Assembly (NCBI GenBank): GCA_905235225.1
Contig: CAJOKE010000018.1
Span: 41,218-105,217 of the forward strand
Direction of reading: 5' to 3'
Source of the DNA: Paludibacteraceae bacterium
Lineage (GTDB): Bacteria > Bacteroidota > Bacteroidia > Bacteroidales > Paludibacteraceae
Length of the DNA: 64,000 nucleotides
The position numbers were made by a program, and so were the translations under genes. Shown piece after piece: positions 26,853-38,021 of the stretch (the first letter of the stretch is position 1; every line of letters begins with the position of its first letter). Below the pieces are notes generated by a model. It saw only the letters and a program-made list of their open reading frames with translations, was not told where the DNA came from and did not search any database.

Positions 26853-28280
26853 ATGGACAATTCCGTTTATACTGAAGAAAAAATACAGAAAATCGTTGCT
26901 GCACAACGCCGTTTCTTCCGAACCGGCACAACACTACCTGTCCAATGGCGCATCCGGCAACTCAAACGCCTCAAACAAGCGGTTCTCGATCATGAAGCCG
27001 ACTTTGAAAATGCCTTGGCGCAAGATCTCGGCCGCAGCCAAGTCGAGGCATTTCTATGCGATATTGCTCCCATTGTTACCGAAATCAACGAGATACTTGG
27101 CGGCATACGCAAATGGGCAAGACCGGAAACCCACTTCAGCGGGCTGATGTGTTTCCCAAGTATATTCACCAAGGTCTATAAAATGCCGTATGGCGTTTCT
27201 CTCGTCATTAGTCCTTTTAATTTTCCTATTCTCCTCACTATAGGTGTAGTGGCAGCTGCAATGGCCGGTGGAAATACAGTTGTTATCAAATCCAGCTCCA
27301 AGTCCGCCGCCTGCACGGCTGTGCTAAAACAATTCTTTGCAGAACTATTCCCACCCGAATATATAACACTGATTGACGGCGGACATGATGTCGCTGATAT
27401 GTGTCTGGCACAACGATTTGATAAAATTTTCTATACAGGTTCACCGGCTGTCGGAAAGCATGTGCTGGCGGAAGCGGCTAAAAACCTCACACCCGTTACA
27501 CTGGAATTAGGGGGAGAAACCGGCAACTGGTGCGTCATACGCAAAGATGCTGACCTGAAAGACGCAGCACGAAAAATCGCGTTCTTCAAATTGACAAATG
27601 CCGGACAGATTTGCATCAACATTAACCAAATCGCCGTTGCAAAAGAAGTTGCCGAGCCGTTCTTGCATGAACTGAAAAAAGCCTTTATAGCACAAATCGG
27701 AGAACATGCCGAAACCAATCCCGAATACCCCAAACTGATTACAGAAAGCGCATATGATAAATGTGCCGGAATGGCAGAACAGTACCGTGACCGGATTATT
27801 TTCGGCGGTGTCGGGGAACGGCAGACACGAAAATATGCACCGACCATTATTTACCCTGTTCATTGGGACGAACATATTGTTCAACAGGAACTGTTCTGTC
27901 CGCTATTGCCTGTTGTACCTTTTGAGGATGCACAGGTAGATGCGCTGATGGAAACAATCGCTGACCGCGAACATCCGTTGGCTATGTATCTGTTCACCAA
28001 GAACATGAAATGGGCTAACCATGTCATGCAGACCCAGCAATACGGTGGCGGATGTATCAATGAGGTTTGCATCCACATGATGGTTAAAGGAGTCCCATTC
28101 AATGGGACCGGACACTCCGGAATGGGGGCCTATCATGGTGAATGGGGGTTCAGAGAATTTACTCACCCGCAAACCGTTCTAAAAGGAAGTAACCGTTTTA
28201 ACCTGTCTTTACGTGAACATCCATACGGAGGAGAAACAGGAAAAAAGAAAATGGCACTCCTGCGGCTTTTTGAACGATGA
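26853..28280 (+). CDS. Aldehyde dehydrogenase (class 3-like)
   Basis: NAD(P)-dependent oxidation of an unidentified aldehyde. The fold motifs are present: SPFNFPILLTIGVVAAAMAG (cofactor site), FYTGSPAVGK, catalytic Glu in LELGG, catalytic Cys in NAGQICIN, and the late FNGTGHSGMGAYHGEWGFRE region typical of class 3 enzymes. The stretch after LELGG is ETGNW where most members read KSP, which is a visible oddity in a conserved turn. 475 aa, soluble, with a short basic C-terminal tail. It starts 9 bp after the NfnAB-like gene and miaB follows after 27 bp. Substrate unknown. Confidence 0.88.
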   Translation: MDNSVYTEEKIQKIVAAQRRFFRTGTTLPVQWRIRQLKRLKQAVLDHEADFENALAQDLGRSQVEAFLCDIAPIVTEINEILGGIRKWARPETHFSGLMCFPSIFTKVYKMPYGVSLVISPFNFPILLTIGVVAAAMAGGNTVVIKSSSKSAACTAVLKQFFAELFPPEYITLIDGGHDVADMCLAQRFDKIFYTGSPAVGKHVLAEAAKNLTPVTLELGGETGNWCVIRKDADLKDAARKIAFFKLTNAGQICININQIAVAKEVAEPFLHELKKAFIAQIGEHAETNPEYPKLITESAYDKCAGMAEQYRDRIIFGGVGERQTRKYAPTIIYPVHWDEHIVQQELFCPLLPVVPFEDAQVDALMETIADREHPLAMYLFTKNMKWANHVMQTQQYGGGCINEVCIHMMVKGVPFNGTGHSGMGAYHGEWGFREFTHPQTVLKGSNRFNLSLREHPYGGETGKKKMALLRLFER

Positions 28281-28307
28281 CTAACAATACTGAATAATAT
28301 ACATTAC

Positions 28308-29615
28308 ATGAAATCATTCTTTATCGAAACATATGGCTGCCAAATGAATGTAGCTGACAGTGAGGTTGTTGCAGCTATTCTGAATACCACCGATGCCCGG
28401 CTCACAGATAACCTTTTGGAAGCGGATATTGTTATCCTCAATACTTGCTCAATTCGTGAAAAAGCAGAGGAAACCGTACAACACCGCTTGCAGGAAATAA
28501 AGGCTCTTCTGGCAAAAAACAAACGTAAACCCGTTATCGGCATTATCGGGTGTATGGCAGAACGTATGGGAAAAGAACTGCTTGCAAACTACGGCGTTGA
28601 GTTTGTTGCAGGACCGGATTCATACTTGGATATTCCGAACTTGCTGGCACAAGCCGAACAAGGTCATAAAGCCATAAATGTGGAATTAAGTACCACGGAA
28701 ACATATCGCGATATTCTACCTGCACGCATTGGAAAAACCATTAGCGGTTTTGTGAGTATCATGCGCGGTTGTAACAACTTCTGTTCATATTGCGTGGTGC
28801 CATATACACGCGGTCGGGAACGCAGCAGGGATGTAGAGAGTATTCTCAATGAAGTGAAAGACTTGCAAGCCAAAGGTTATAAAGAGGTAACCCTACTCGG
28901 ACAGAATGTCAACTCCTATAAACTGGGCGAGATTGACTTCCCTGCACTACTGGCAATTGTCGCTGAAACAGTGCCGGATATGCGTATCCGATTCACTACT
29001 TCTCACCCGAAAGATATGTCCGATAAAACCCTGCAAGTCATTGCCGAACACGATAATATCTGTAAATTCATTCACTTGCCTGTGCAAAGCGGCTCAAATA
29101 AGATTCTCAAATCCATGAACCGCAAATATACACGGGAATGGTATCTGGACCGTATCGCCGCCATCCGCCGAATCTTGCCTGATGCAGCTATCGGAACAGA
29201 TGTCTTCTGCGGTTTCCATGACGAAACCCCGGAAGACCATGCCGAAACGCTCAGCCTCATGCGTGAAGTCGGATTTGATACCGCCTTTATGTTCAAATAC
29301 AGCGAACGACCGGGAACATTCGCCTCCAAACATCTGCCCGACAATATCCCGGAGGAAGAAAAAGTGCGGCGGCTTAATGAAATCATTGCCTTGCAAAACG
29401 AATTGTCACTTGCTTCCAACCAACGTGAAATAGGAAAAGTGCGCGAAGTACTTGTCGAGGGATTTTCAAAACGGAGCAACGAAGAAATGTTCGGACGCAC
29501 CTCTCAGTACAAAACAGTCATTTTTCCACGCGAAGGAAGGCATATCGGAGAATTTGTAAAAGTCAAAATTACATCTGCCTCTGCCGCTACACTCAAAGGG
29601 GAAGTACAACAATAA
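28308..29615 (+). CDS. miaB: tRNA-2-methylthio-N6-dimethylallyladenosine synthase
   Basis: Radical SAM enzyme that methylthiolates A37 of tRNAs. The N-terminal UPF0004 cluster cysteines appear in ETYGCQMN, LNTCSIREKAEE and GIIGCMAERMG; the radical SAM cluster is MRGCNNFCSYCVVPYTRGRE; the C-terminal TRAM domain runs from VLVEGFSKR to the end. 435 aa is normal for MiaB and no features of MtaB or RimO are seen. Last gene of the NfnAB-like run; copies of both interspersed repeat families follow. Confidence 0.95.
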   Translation: MKSFFIETYGCQMNVADSEVVAAILNTTDARLTDNLLEADIVILNTCSIREKAEETVQHRLQEIKALLAKNKRKPVIGIIGCMAERMGKELLANYGVEFVAGPDSYLDIPNLLAQAEQGHKAINVELSTTETYRDILPARIGKTISGFVSIMRGCNNFCSYCVVPYTRGRERSRDVESILNEVKDLQAKGYKEVTLLGQNVNSYKLGEIDFPALLAIVAETVPDMRIRFTTSHPKDMSDKTLQVIAEHDNICKFIHLPVQSGSNKILKSMNRKYTREWYLDRIAAIRRILPDAAIGTDVFCGFHDETPEDHAETLSLMREVGFDTAFMFKYSERPGTFASKHLPDNIPEEEKVRRLNEIIALQNELSLASNQREIGKVREVLVEGFSKRSNEEMFGRTSQYKTVIFPREGRHIGEFVKVKITSASAATLKGEVQQ

Positions 29616-29636
29616 TCATCGGTTTTCCTCACAATG

Positions 29637-29765
29637 GAAAATTGACGATTATTAAGATTTTGCTCTCAAAAATCGTACACGACTCGCTTACGACAAACGT
29701 ACTCAACGGTTACGACCGACGTATTGCACCGTTTTTTGACAAAAAAATGTACGAATTTTAAGATT
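29637..29765. repeat. Interspersed repeat family B, copy 1
   Basis: About 129 bp, homologous to 39165-39294. Shared blocks: GAAAATTG, CGATTATTAAGATTT, CTCAAAAA, CGGTTACGACCG, CGTATT, CACCGTTTTTTGAC, AAAAAATGTACGA and TTTTAAGATT. TA steps at 29689, 29700, 29711 and 29722 keep an 11-bp period. It begins 21 bp after the miaB stop. Confidence 0.9.
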
Positions 29766-29818
29766 GTGCAGAACTTGCTATCCTGCCGGCTTTACATCGG
29801 AACAATAGTTGCGTGAAA

Positions 29819-29946
29819 AATAAGATGGTTCAAAAACCGGATTGTGACGTACTGAATGCAAACGAGATGCGAACGTAATGCGAACGGGAGTAGCTAAAAA
29901 GGAAATAAGAAAGTGTGCCAAACAATTTTGACACACTTTCTTATTC
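29819..29946. repeat. Interspersed repeat family A, copy 2
   Basis: Homologous over its whole length to 13718-13846. ATGC(A/G)AACG units begin at 29856, 29867 and 29878 (11 bp apart), followed by AGTAGCTAAAAAGGA and a terminator hairpin, as in copy 1. Confidence 0.9.
29908..29943. terminator. Bidirectional terminator, miaB / lipoprotein gene
   Basis: AAGAAAGTGTGCCAA pairs with TTGACACACTTTCTT (one C-A mismatch), T-rich on one side and A-rich on the other. It is the right end of repeat family A copy 2. Confidence 0.85.
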
Positions 29947-29963
29947 ATATAAACTTGTTTGGA

Positions 29964-30524
29964 TTATTTATTCAAAGCCGTGCAAGCATCCTCGTCCTTT
30001 GCATCAACGGTTTTGTAAGAAGCATTGACACCGGCAATTTGCTTCTCTGCCATCACCTTTGTCATTTCGAGTTCAATCTCATGCCCCCAAATATACGATG
30101 TTTCACTAAGTGTACCCAGACTCATGGACAGCTCCCAGCACTCGCTCGCATCTTCGTACTCTTTTTCATAAGCCTCAGCTTGCTTTGAACAACTTGTCTC
30201 ATCAGAAGCATCAGTCCATTCGTTATACTTAACGGTAATGTCCATTGTAACACCAACTTCTTTGGCTGTTGCTTCAAGTCCTGCCAACATTTCCTGTGCA
30301 AAAGCTACCGCTTCCTTCTCTGTAGCCCATACAGTGTAATTCATTGAATCATCAACGCCATTTAAGGATGCAGTTGCACCAAGAGCCCAGCATTTTTCGG
30401 TCTTGTCATCCAATTTTGTTACATCTACATCTTTTACATCTTTTCCGGATTTGCTCGGATCTTTTGAGCAGCTTGTCATAGCGATGGCTGCCACGCACAT
30501 CAGTGCTAAAAATACTTTCTTCAT
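29964..30524 (-). CDS. Small acidic lipoprotein, function unknown
   Basis: 186-aa lipoprotein: MKKVFLALMCVAAIAMTSC with lipobox cysteine 19, then a Lys/Asp-rich tether and an acidic body. The mature part has four cysteines (KCWALG, DETSCSKQ, ASECWELS, DACTALNK) that could form two disulphides in the periplasm. I recognise no family. Single gene with its own promoter (TAACTTTG at 30570-30577 on the minus strand) divergent from gyrB and a family A repeat at its 3' end. Confidence 0.75.
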   Translation of the reverse strand: MKKVFLALMCVAAIAMTSCSKDPSKSGKDVKDVDVTKLDDKTEKCWALGATASLNGVDDSMNYTVWATEKEAVAFAQEMLAGLEATAKEVGVTMDITVKYNEWTDASDETSCSKQAEAYEKEYEDASECWELSMSLGTLSETSYIWGHEIELEMTKVMAEKQIAGVNASYKTVDAKDEDACTALNK

Positions 30525-30569
30525 AATAAAATAATTTAGTTAATTAAACAGTTAGACTAAAAAACGCCG

Positions 30570-30601
30570 CAAAGTTACTACTTTTCAACAAAATATGCAA
30601 G
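30570..30601 (-). promoter_or_regulatory. Promoter for the small acidic lipoprotein gene
   Basis: Minus strand: CTTG (weak -33), 20 bp, TAACTTTG. Confidence 0.65.
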
Positions 30602-30616
30602 AAAAATAACAAAAAA

Positions 30617-30648
30617 TTTGCATATGTGGCGAAAAATCCGTATCTTTG
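30617..30648 (+). promoter_or_regulatory. Promoter for the gyrB-folE operon
   Basis: TTTG, 20 bp, TATCTTTG. It is the only clear promoter I see before the eight same-strand genes 30721-39133. The leader is about 65 nt. Confidence 0.8.
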
Positions 30649-30705
30649 CAGCCTAATTCGTATGCGCGTGATATGCGCGCGCGTACAAAATATTATTAGG
30701 AATAA

Positions 30706-32744
<2,039 letters not shown>

Positions 32745-32745
<1 letters not shown>

Positions 32746-33287
32746 TGAATATAGCAGTCTATTGTAGTGCCAAGGATATTATTCCCGAAGAGTATTTGCA
32801 ATTAGGCGATACGCTCGGGAAATGGATTGCCGAAAACGGGCATACTCTGGTGTATGGCGCTGCAACAGGCGGACTAATGTCGCGCGTCAGCAACGCTGCC
32901 AGAAACGCCGGTGGCAAAGTCATTGGCGTTGTACCCCGCCGGATTATAGAAGCAGGCAGGTTAGCCCATAACTGCTCCAAAATATACAAGTTGGTAAATA
33001 TGAGCCGTCGAAAGCAGAAAATGCGCGACCTCGCTGACTGCTTTGTATGCTTGCCGGGGAGTTACGGTACATTGGATGAAATGTTTGATGTCATCGCCAG
33101 CGGTACCGTCAATGAACACCGGAAACCCATATATATCCTCAACTACAAGGGATTTTATGAAGGAATTCGGATACAAACGGTGCATATGAAGGAACTGCAA
33201 TTCCTGCCCGTACAGGAACATTATGTCCCGGTTTTTGTAGAAACAATGGATGAATTAACGCAATTATTAACTGAAAATAAAAACTAA
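32745..33287 (+). CDS. LOG-family Rossmann protein (TIGR00730-like)
   Basis: Homologue of LONELY GUY cytokinin riboside 5'-monophosphate phosphoribohydrolases; bacterial members hydrolyse nucleoside monophosphates. LVYGAATGGLMSRVSNAA and LPGSYGTLDEMFD mark the fold. The diagnostic PGGxGTxxE reads PGSYGTLDE, a Gly-to-Ser change, while the catalytic Glu is kept. 180 aa, soluble. Coupled to gyrB by a one-base overlap and 5 bp before the GH16-like gene. True substrate unknown. Confidence 0.85.
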
Positions 33288-33292
33288 CCAAT

Positions 33293-34636
33293 ATGAATCT
33301 ATTCACAGCCAGACTGACAGGCAAAATGGTCTCGACAGAGGCTTTTGAAGCCAACATGCATGAGATGCAACAACGTGTAATCCGCTACCGCAAAGTAGAG
33401 AAATCACCAGAATTGAAAGAGTATCTCGAGTTGAAAGCTATCGTGGAATCTTCTGACTTCCAAAGTCATAAAAATGAACTGAAAAACCGTAAATACAAGG
33501 ATACGGAAGAAGGACGCAAAACCGCCCACTACAAAAACCTGTCAGGTGCCTTGAGGATGAAAGGTTACAAGTATGCACTCGGATTGCCTGAATTCCGCGA
33601 ATTCCTTGAATTCCGCGAGTCGGAAGATTTCAGTAAAATTGCATCCCGCAAAGAACGGAGTCAGTCACCCAAACTCCAGACGTTCTACCGTATCTACAAG
33701 TCCATGTTCTACAAGAACTTCCTGCAGGTGCAACAATCCCAGGAACTCAAGCAGCTGACTGCACTCGAAGCGGAGATGGCTACAGAGGATTTCAAACAAC
33801 GCAACGCTTTGTGGGCTGACGAAAAACGCTGGGAACACTCCAAGGAGTTCCAGACAGAGCAACGGTATCTCCAATTAGGGAATTTGGATGACATCAAGTT
33901 CTACTTTGCGCAACGTGCTGAAGAAATAGACTGGGCTGAACTCTTCAGACCCTCATTCGAAGATGACATGTCTTCCGGCAAGAACTGGAAACCCGGGTAT
34001 GGCTACGCAACACAAGCACTTCGGGATGGACACTCGCGTACCAATGAACGGCAGGCATATAATAATGGCAAGAACACCTTCTTTGCCGAAGGGCGAATGG
34101 ACATTGAGACACATGCCGAACCGAAAACGGCTGTTGCTTGGGATGAAAAGAAAGGATTTATCGAACACAAGTTTGAATATACCTCTGATGTCATGAATAC
34201 ACGTGACGCCTTCCAACAAACAGAAGGTATGTTCATGGCGAAAGTGCGCAGCCAAGGTTCAGGACATCATTTCTTCGGACTCTCAACGGGCAAACCCGGA
34301 CAACCCATGCTGGCTCTCTATAACTATAATGGCAAAGTTCACCAGATGGGCATTATAGACGGGAAAAACAGCAAACTCGCTGACTTGACCGGCATGCTCC
34401 GTTCAATGTACTACGTCTACATAATCCGTTGGTCATCCAAAGAGATTATTTGGTACGTTAACAATATGGAAGTGATGCGTATGGAAAACAAACTTCCAAA
34501 AGACCAAATGTTCATGCTCGCACAGTCATTCCTTCCATCTTCCGAACGTGGCGGAGAGGGAAAACTCAAAGTGCAATGGGTTCGGGTATTCAGAAATGCA
34601 GAGGATACTAAAAATCAATTCCCAAGAAAAGAGTAA
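33293..34636 (+). CDS. Cytoplasmic helical-repeat protein with C-terminal GH16-like (non-catalytic) domain
   Basis: 447 aa without a signal peptide. Residues 1-220 are charged helical repeats of a pattern like SPELKEYLELKAIVESSDF, SEDF, SQELKQL. Residues 225-440 look like a GH16/lectin beta-sandwich: NTFFAEGRMDIET, then YVYIIRWSSKEIIWYVNNME, which matches the late GH16 strand pair. The catalytic ExDxxE of GH16 is not present at the expected place (FGLSTGKPGQPMLALYNY), so it probably binds rather than cuts. It sits 3 bp upstream of kdsA in the gyrB operon, next to two KDO genes. I recall similar Bacteroidales proteins but know no function. Confidence 0.7.
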   Translation: MNLFTARLTGKMVSTEAFEANMHEMQQRVIRYRKVEKSPELKEYLELKAIVESSDFQSHKNELKNRKYKDTEEGRKTAHYKNLSGALRMKGYKYALGLPEFREFLEFRESEDFSKIASRKERSQSPKLQTFYRIYKSMFYKNFLQVQQSQELKQLTALEAEMATEDFKQRNALWADEKRWEHSKEFQTEQRYLQLGNLDDIKFYFAQRAEEIDWAELFRPSFEDDMSSGKNWKPGYGYATQALRDGHSRTNERQAYNNGKNTFFAEGRMDIETHAEPKTAVAWDEKKGFIEHKFEYTSDVMNTRDAFQQTEGMFMAKVRSQGSGHHFFGLSTGKPGQPMLALYNYNGKVHQMGIIDGKNSKLADLTGMLRSMYYVYIIRWSSKEIIWYVNNMEVMRMENKLPKDQMFMLAQSFLPSSERGGEGKLKVQWVRVFRNAEDTKNQFPRKE

Positions 34637-34639
34637 ACT

Positions 34640-35425
34640 ATGTTTCTGATTGCCGGACCATGTGCCATTGAGTGTCGGGAGACCGTCTTGCTCACTGCTG
34701 AAACGCTGAAGCGTGTATGCGAGGATATGGGTATCAAACTATACTTCAAGTCCTCTTATGACAAAGCCAATAGAACTTCCAACAGCGGTAGAGGGGTCGG
34801 CATGGAAACCGGATTACGTATCTTGCAGGAAGTTAAAGAGCAGTTTGCTCTGCCTATCCTTACTGATGTTCATGAGTCTTGGCAGTGCAAACCTGTAGCA
34901 CAAGTGGCTGATGTACTGCAAATTCCTGCTTTCCTTAGCCGGCAGACCGATCTGCTGCAGGCAGCGGCTGAAACCGGGAAAATTGTGAATGTCAAAAAAG
35001 GACAATTCATGGCTCCTTGGGACATGAAAGGCTGCATCGCGAAAATCAAAGCCGTGCGCGGCAACACTGATGGCATATGGTTGACCGAGCGCGGTTCTTC
35101 TTTTGGCTATGGCAGGTTAGTTGTGGACATGACATCCTTGGTCGAAATGCGCAAATTCGGCTGCCCTGTTGTCTTTGACGCTACTCATAGTGTCCAGCAA
35201 CCCAGTTCATCAGAGGGTATCACCGGCGGAAACCGTGACATGGTTCCACATCTCATGCGGGCGGCACTGGCGGTCGGAGTGGACGGCATTTTTCTCGAGG
35301 TACACCCCAAACCCGAAGAAGCGGTATCTGACGCCGCTAACCAAGTGAGACTAAGTGACATAAGAGATATTTTATTACAAGCACAAGAATATGACCTGTT
35401 CGCAAAGAGCAAAACAAATATTTGA
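34640..35425 (+). CDS. kdsA: 3-deoxy-8-phosphooctulonate (KDO-8-P) synthase
   Basis: Joins phosphoenolpyruvate and arabinose 5-phosphate to KDO 8-phosphate for lipid A core. Motifs: LIAGPCAIE, YFKSSYDKANRTSNSGRGVG, ILTDVHE, VNVKKGQFMAPWDMKG, TERGSSFGYGRLVVDM, FDATHSVQQP and FLEVHPKPE. 261 aa is normal. Translationally linked by overlap (35 bp) to kdsD, which supplies its substrate arabinose 5-phosphate, so the two genes form one functional unit in the gyrB operon. Confidence 0.97.
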   Translation: MFLIAGPCAIECRETVLLTAETLKRVCEDMGIKLYFKSSYDKANRTSNSGRGVGMETGLRILQEVKEQFALPILTDVHESWQCKPVAQVADVLQIPAFLSRQTDLLQAAAETGKIVNVKKGQFMAPWDMKGCIAKIKAVRGNTDGIWLTERGSSFGYGRLVVDMTSLVEMRKFGCPVVFDATHSVQQPSSSEGITGGNRDMVPHLMRAALAVGVDGIFLEVHPKPEEAVSDAANQVRLSDIRDILLQAQEYDLFAKSKTNI

Positions 35426-36341
35426 TGAAGAGATTGAAGAATTACGCAAGTTAGGCACAACCATCGGATCCGAATTTGACTGCGCCATCGACAAAATTTT
35501 CACCTGCAAGGGTAAGATTGTCGTTATGGGAATCGGCAAAACCGGCATCATGGGACACAAGATTGCTTCTTCTTTAGCATCTACCGGCACACCCGCTATC
35601 TTCGTAAATGCAGCAGAAGCCGTACACGGCGACCTCGGTATGATTAGCGGCACGGATATTGTTCTGCTTGTTAGCAATAGCGGCGCATCAAACGAGATTC
35701 TCAATGTCATTGATCCGGTACGCAAATTAGGATGCTATATCATTGCAATGACAGGAGACAAATCATCGAAATTGGCAAAAGAATCCGATCTCGTTCTATC
35801 CATTCATGTGGACAAAGAAGCCTGCCCGCTCGGCTTGGCACCTACTACTTCGACAACTGCGACTACATTGATGGGAGATGCGCTAATGGTTTGTTTGATG
35901 GAGAAACGGCAATTCAAAGCTACCGACTTCTCTCTCTATCACCCGGGAGGTGCTTTGGGACGGAAACTGTTAGGTAGAGTCCAGAATTTTATGACTACCG
36001 ATGTGCCGCATGTATCTGTTAAAGCCTCACTCAAAGAGGTTGTGGCTGAAATGTCAGCCAAACATCTCGGTATGACAATGGTGTACGACAACGATATTTG
36101 CAAAGGAATTATCACGGATGGCGACCTGAGACGCGCCATTCAAAAATATGACCACCTCGATATAGAGGCTCAGCAAATCATGACACCCACATACAAACAC
36201 ATTGATAAACAAGCATTGCTGACGGATGCGTTGGCAGTTATGGATCAGTATAATATTACTACGCTTGCCGTCACCGAGAAGCCTACGACGGAGGCGATAA
36301 TAGGAATTATATCTATTCACCACATTATTGATTTTAATTAA
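35391..36341 (+). CDS. kdsD: Arabinose-5-phosphate isomerase (KpsF/GutQ type)
   Basis: Converts ribulose 5-phosphate to arabinose 5-phosphate for KDO. An SIS domain (GIGKTGIMGHKIASSLASTG; AVHGDLGMI; SNSGASNEIL; HPGGALGRKLL) is followed by two CBS domains (FMTTDVPHVS; IMTPTYKHID), the standard KdsD architecture at 316 aa. The start lies within kdsA (35-bp overlap); no later Met precedes the SIS domain. The nucleoside kinase gene follows after 2 bp. Confidence 0.95.
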   Translation: MTCSQRAKQIFDEEIEELRKLGTTIGSEFDCAIDKIFTCKGKIVVMGIGKTGIMGHKIASSLASTGTPAIFVNAAEAVHGDLGMISGTDIVLLVSNSGASNEILNVIDPVRKLGCYIIAMTGDKSSKLAKESDLVLSIHVDKEACPLGLAPTTSTTATTLMGDALMVCLMEKRQFKATDFSLYHPGGALGRKLLGRVQNFMTTDVPHVSVKASLKEVVAEMSAKHLGMTMVYDNDICKGIITDGDLRRAIQKYDHLDIEAQQIMTPTYKHIDKQALLTDALAVMDQYNITTLAVTEKPTTEAIIGIISIHHIIDFN

Positions 36342-36343
36342 GT

Positions 36344-38020
36344 ATGGAGAAGCAAACCGTTGCATTGTATTGCAAAAACAACAAGCAGTTTTATGATGTT
36401 GAACAAGGAAGTGCTATTATTGACTTCTACAAACAAACCGGAGTACAATTGAAATACCCGGTCATTGCAGCCCGAGTCAATTACAAAGTTCAGGACCTGC
36501 GATACATCGTTTATAAACCGAAAGATGTGGAGTTTATTGATGCCAGTTGTTCCGACGGAATGCGCGTCTATGTTCGCACACTTTGCATGGTGATGGCATG
36601 TGCCGTTAACGAATTATACCCCGATTGCTCGCTCCGTATTGAACACCCTATCTCCAAAGGATATTTCTGCACTTTGCGTACACACGACGGAGAAAAAGTC
36701 GAACTGAATAAGGAAATGATTGCCGGCATTCGGGAACGGATGCAGAAAATCATTGACGAAAACAGGACAATCGAAGTGGAATATAAGCAGACCAAAACAG
36801 TTATGCAGCTCTTCCGGGAACGCCCTGACTATGAATCTTCACTGCTGGAAACACTGGGAAATCCATATTGCCGCTTCTTCCGAATGGGGAACTTTATTGA
36901 TTATTATAATGGTGTATTGATGCCATCTACCGGCTATCTTAACATCTTTGACCTGCAACCATACTACAACGATATGTTGCTACGAATCCCATGCAGACAA
37001 GACCCCAACCGGCTGGAAGATATGTGCGAACAGGATAAAATGTTCGATATATTTACGGAATTTGTCGGATGGAACAGATTACTCCATATTAGAAATGTGG
37101 GGGAATTCAATAAAGCCTGCAAAAATAACCGTTCATATGAAATGATTAAATTAAGCGAGGCGCTTCATGAGAAAAAAGTAGCACAAATCGCGGATATGAT
37201 TGCTGCACGGGAACCACGTCCACGGTTTGTCATGATTTCAGGACCGTCTTCTTCCGGAAAAACCACTTTCTCAAAACGTCTCACCATACAACTCATGGTT
37301 AACGGAATAAGACCCGTTTCCATATCACTCGACAATTACTTCGTCAATCGCGAAGATACTCCGCGCGACGAAAACGGAGATTGGGACTTTGAACATATTA
37401 ACGCCCTTGATTTACCACTCCTTCAGGAGCATGTCAAGGCGTTGCTTGATGGACAGGAAGTCAGTCTGCCTACATATAATTTCGAAACCGGTAAACGTGA
37501 ATTCAAAGGCAATACACTCCAACTGGAAAAGGATACCATTGTTATCTTGGAAGGTCTGCATGCTCTTAATCCCGACCTGTTGCCTAATATTCCCAAAGAG
37601 GCTACTTTCCGCATTTTTGTCAGCCCCATGACTACCATCAACCTCGATAACCATAACTGGATCCCGACAACCGATCTCCGCCTTATTCGACGGATTGTAC
37701 GCGACTATCGCTATCGGAACTACTCGGCACGCGAAACAATTGCACGCTGCCCGAGCGTACGCCGTGGCGAGGAAAGATGGATATATCCCTTCCAGGAGAA
37801 TGCAGATGTCATGTTCAATTCCGCATTGTTGTTTGAATTAGCCGTACTCAAACGCCATGCAGAACCGATGTTGGCGGAAGTACCTAAATATTGTGAAGAA
37901 TATGGCGAGGCACACCGCATGTTAACATTCCTAAGTTATTTTGAATCCATTCCAGAACGCGAGATTCCGCCTACTTCATTCCTGCGCGAATTCGTTGGCG
38001 GTAGTTCGTTTAGATATTAG
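36344..38020 (+). CDS. TGS-fused nucleoside (uridine) kinase
   Basis: Long nucleoside kinase common in Bacteroidales. Residues 1-280 form a ThrRS-like editing/TGS region (LRIEHPISKGYFC-type segment, then MRVYVRTLCMVMA); the C-terminal part is a Udk-type P-loop kinase with ISGPSSSGKTTFSKRL near residue 300, lid and phosphate strand ISLDNYFVNREDTPRDENGD, and ILEGLHALNPDL. Probable role is salvage of uridine or a related nucleoside, inferred from the kinase domain. 558 aa is normal for this fused class. Two bp after kdsD and 1 bp before the SPOR gene. Confidence 0.88.
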   Translation: MEKQTVALYCKNNKQFYDVEQGSAIIDFYKQTGVQLKYPVIAARVNYKVQDLRYIVYKPKDVEFIDASCSDGMRVYVRTLCMVMACAVNELYPDCSLRIEHPISKGYFCTLRTHDGEKVELNKEMIAGIRERMQKIIDENRTIEVEYKQTKTVMQLFRERPDYESSLLETLGNPYCRFFRMGNFIDYYNGVLMPSTGYLNIFDLQPYYNDMLLRIPCRQDPNRLEDMCEQDKMFDIFTEFVGWNRLLHIRNVGEFNKACKNNRSYEMIKLSEALHEKKVAQIADMIAAREPRPRFVMISGPSSSGKTTFSKRLTIQLMVNGIRPVSISLDNYFVNREDTPRDENGDWDFEHINALDLPLLQEHVKALLDGQEVSLPTYNFETGKREFKGNTLQLEKDTIVILEGLHALNPDLLPNIPKEATFRIFVSPMTTINLDNHNWIPTTDLRLIRRIVRDYRYRNYSARETIARCPSVRRGEERWIYPFQENADVMFNSALLFELAVLKRHAEPMLAEVPKYCEEYGEAHRMLTFLSYFESIPEREIPPTSFLREFVGGSSFRY

Positions 38021-38021
38021 T

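Larger units (their letters stand above)
29616..29963. other. Convergent junction filled by two interspersed repeats
   Basis: 348 bp between miaB (+) and the lipoprotein gene (-). No gene visible. About three quarters is explained by repeat family B copy 1 (29637-29765) and family A copy 2 (29819-29946), including a terminator hairpin. Confidence 0.85.

Noticed and set aside
33293-34636. Active GH16 glucanase
   Set aside because: No signal peptide and no ExDxxE motif at the expected position.
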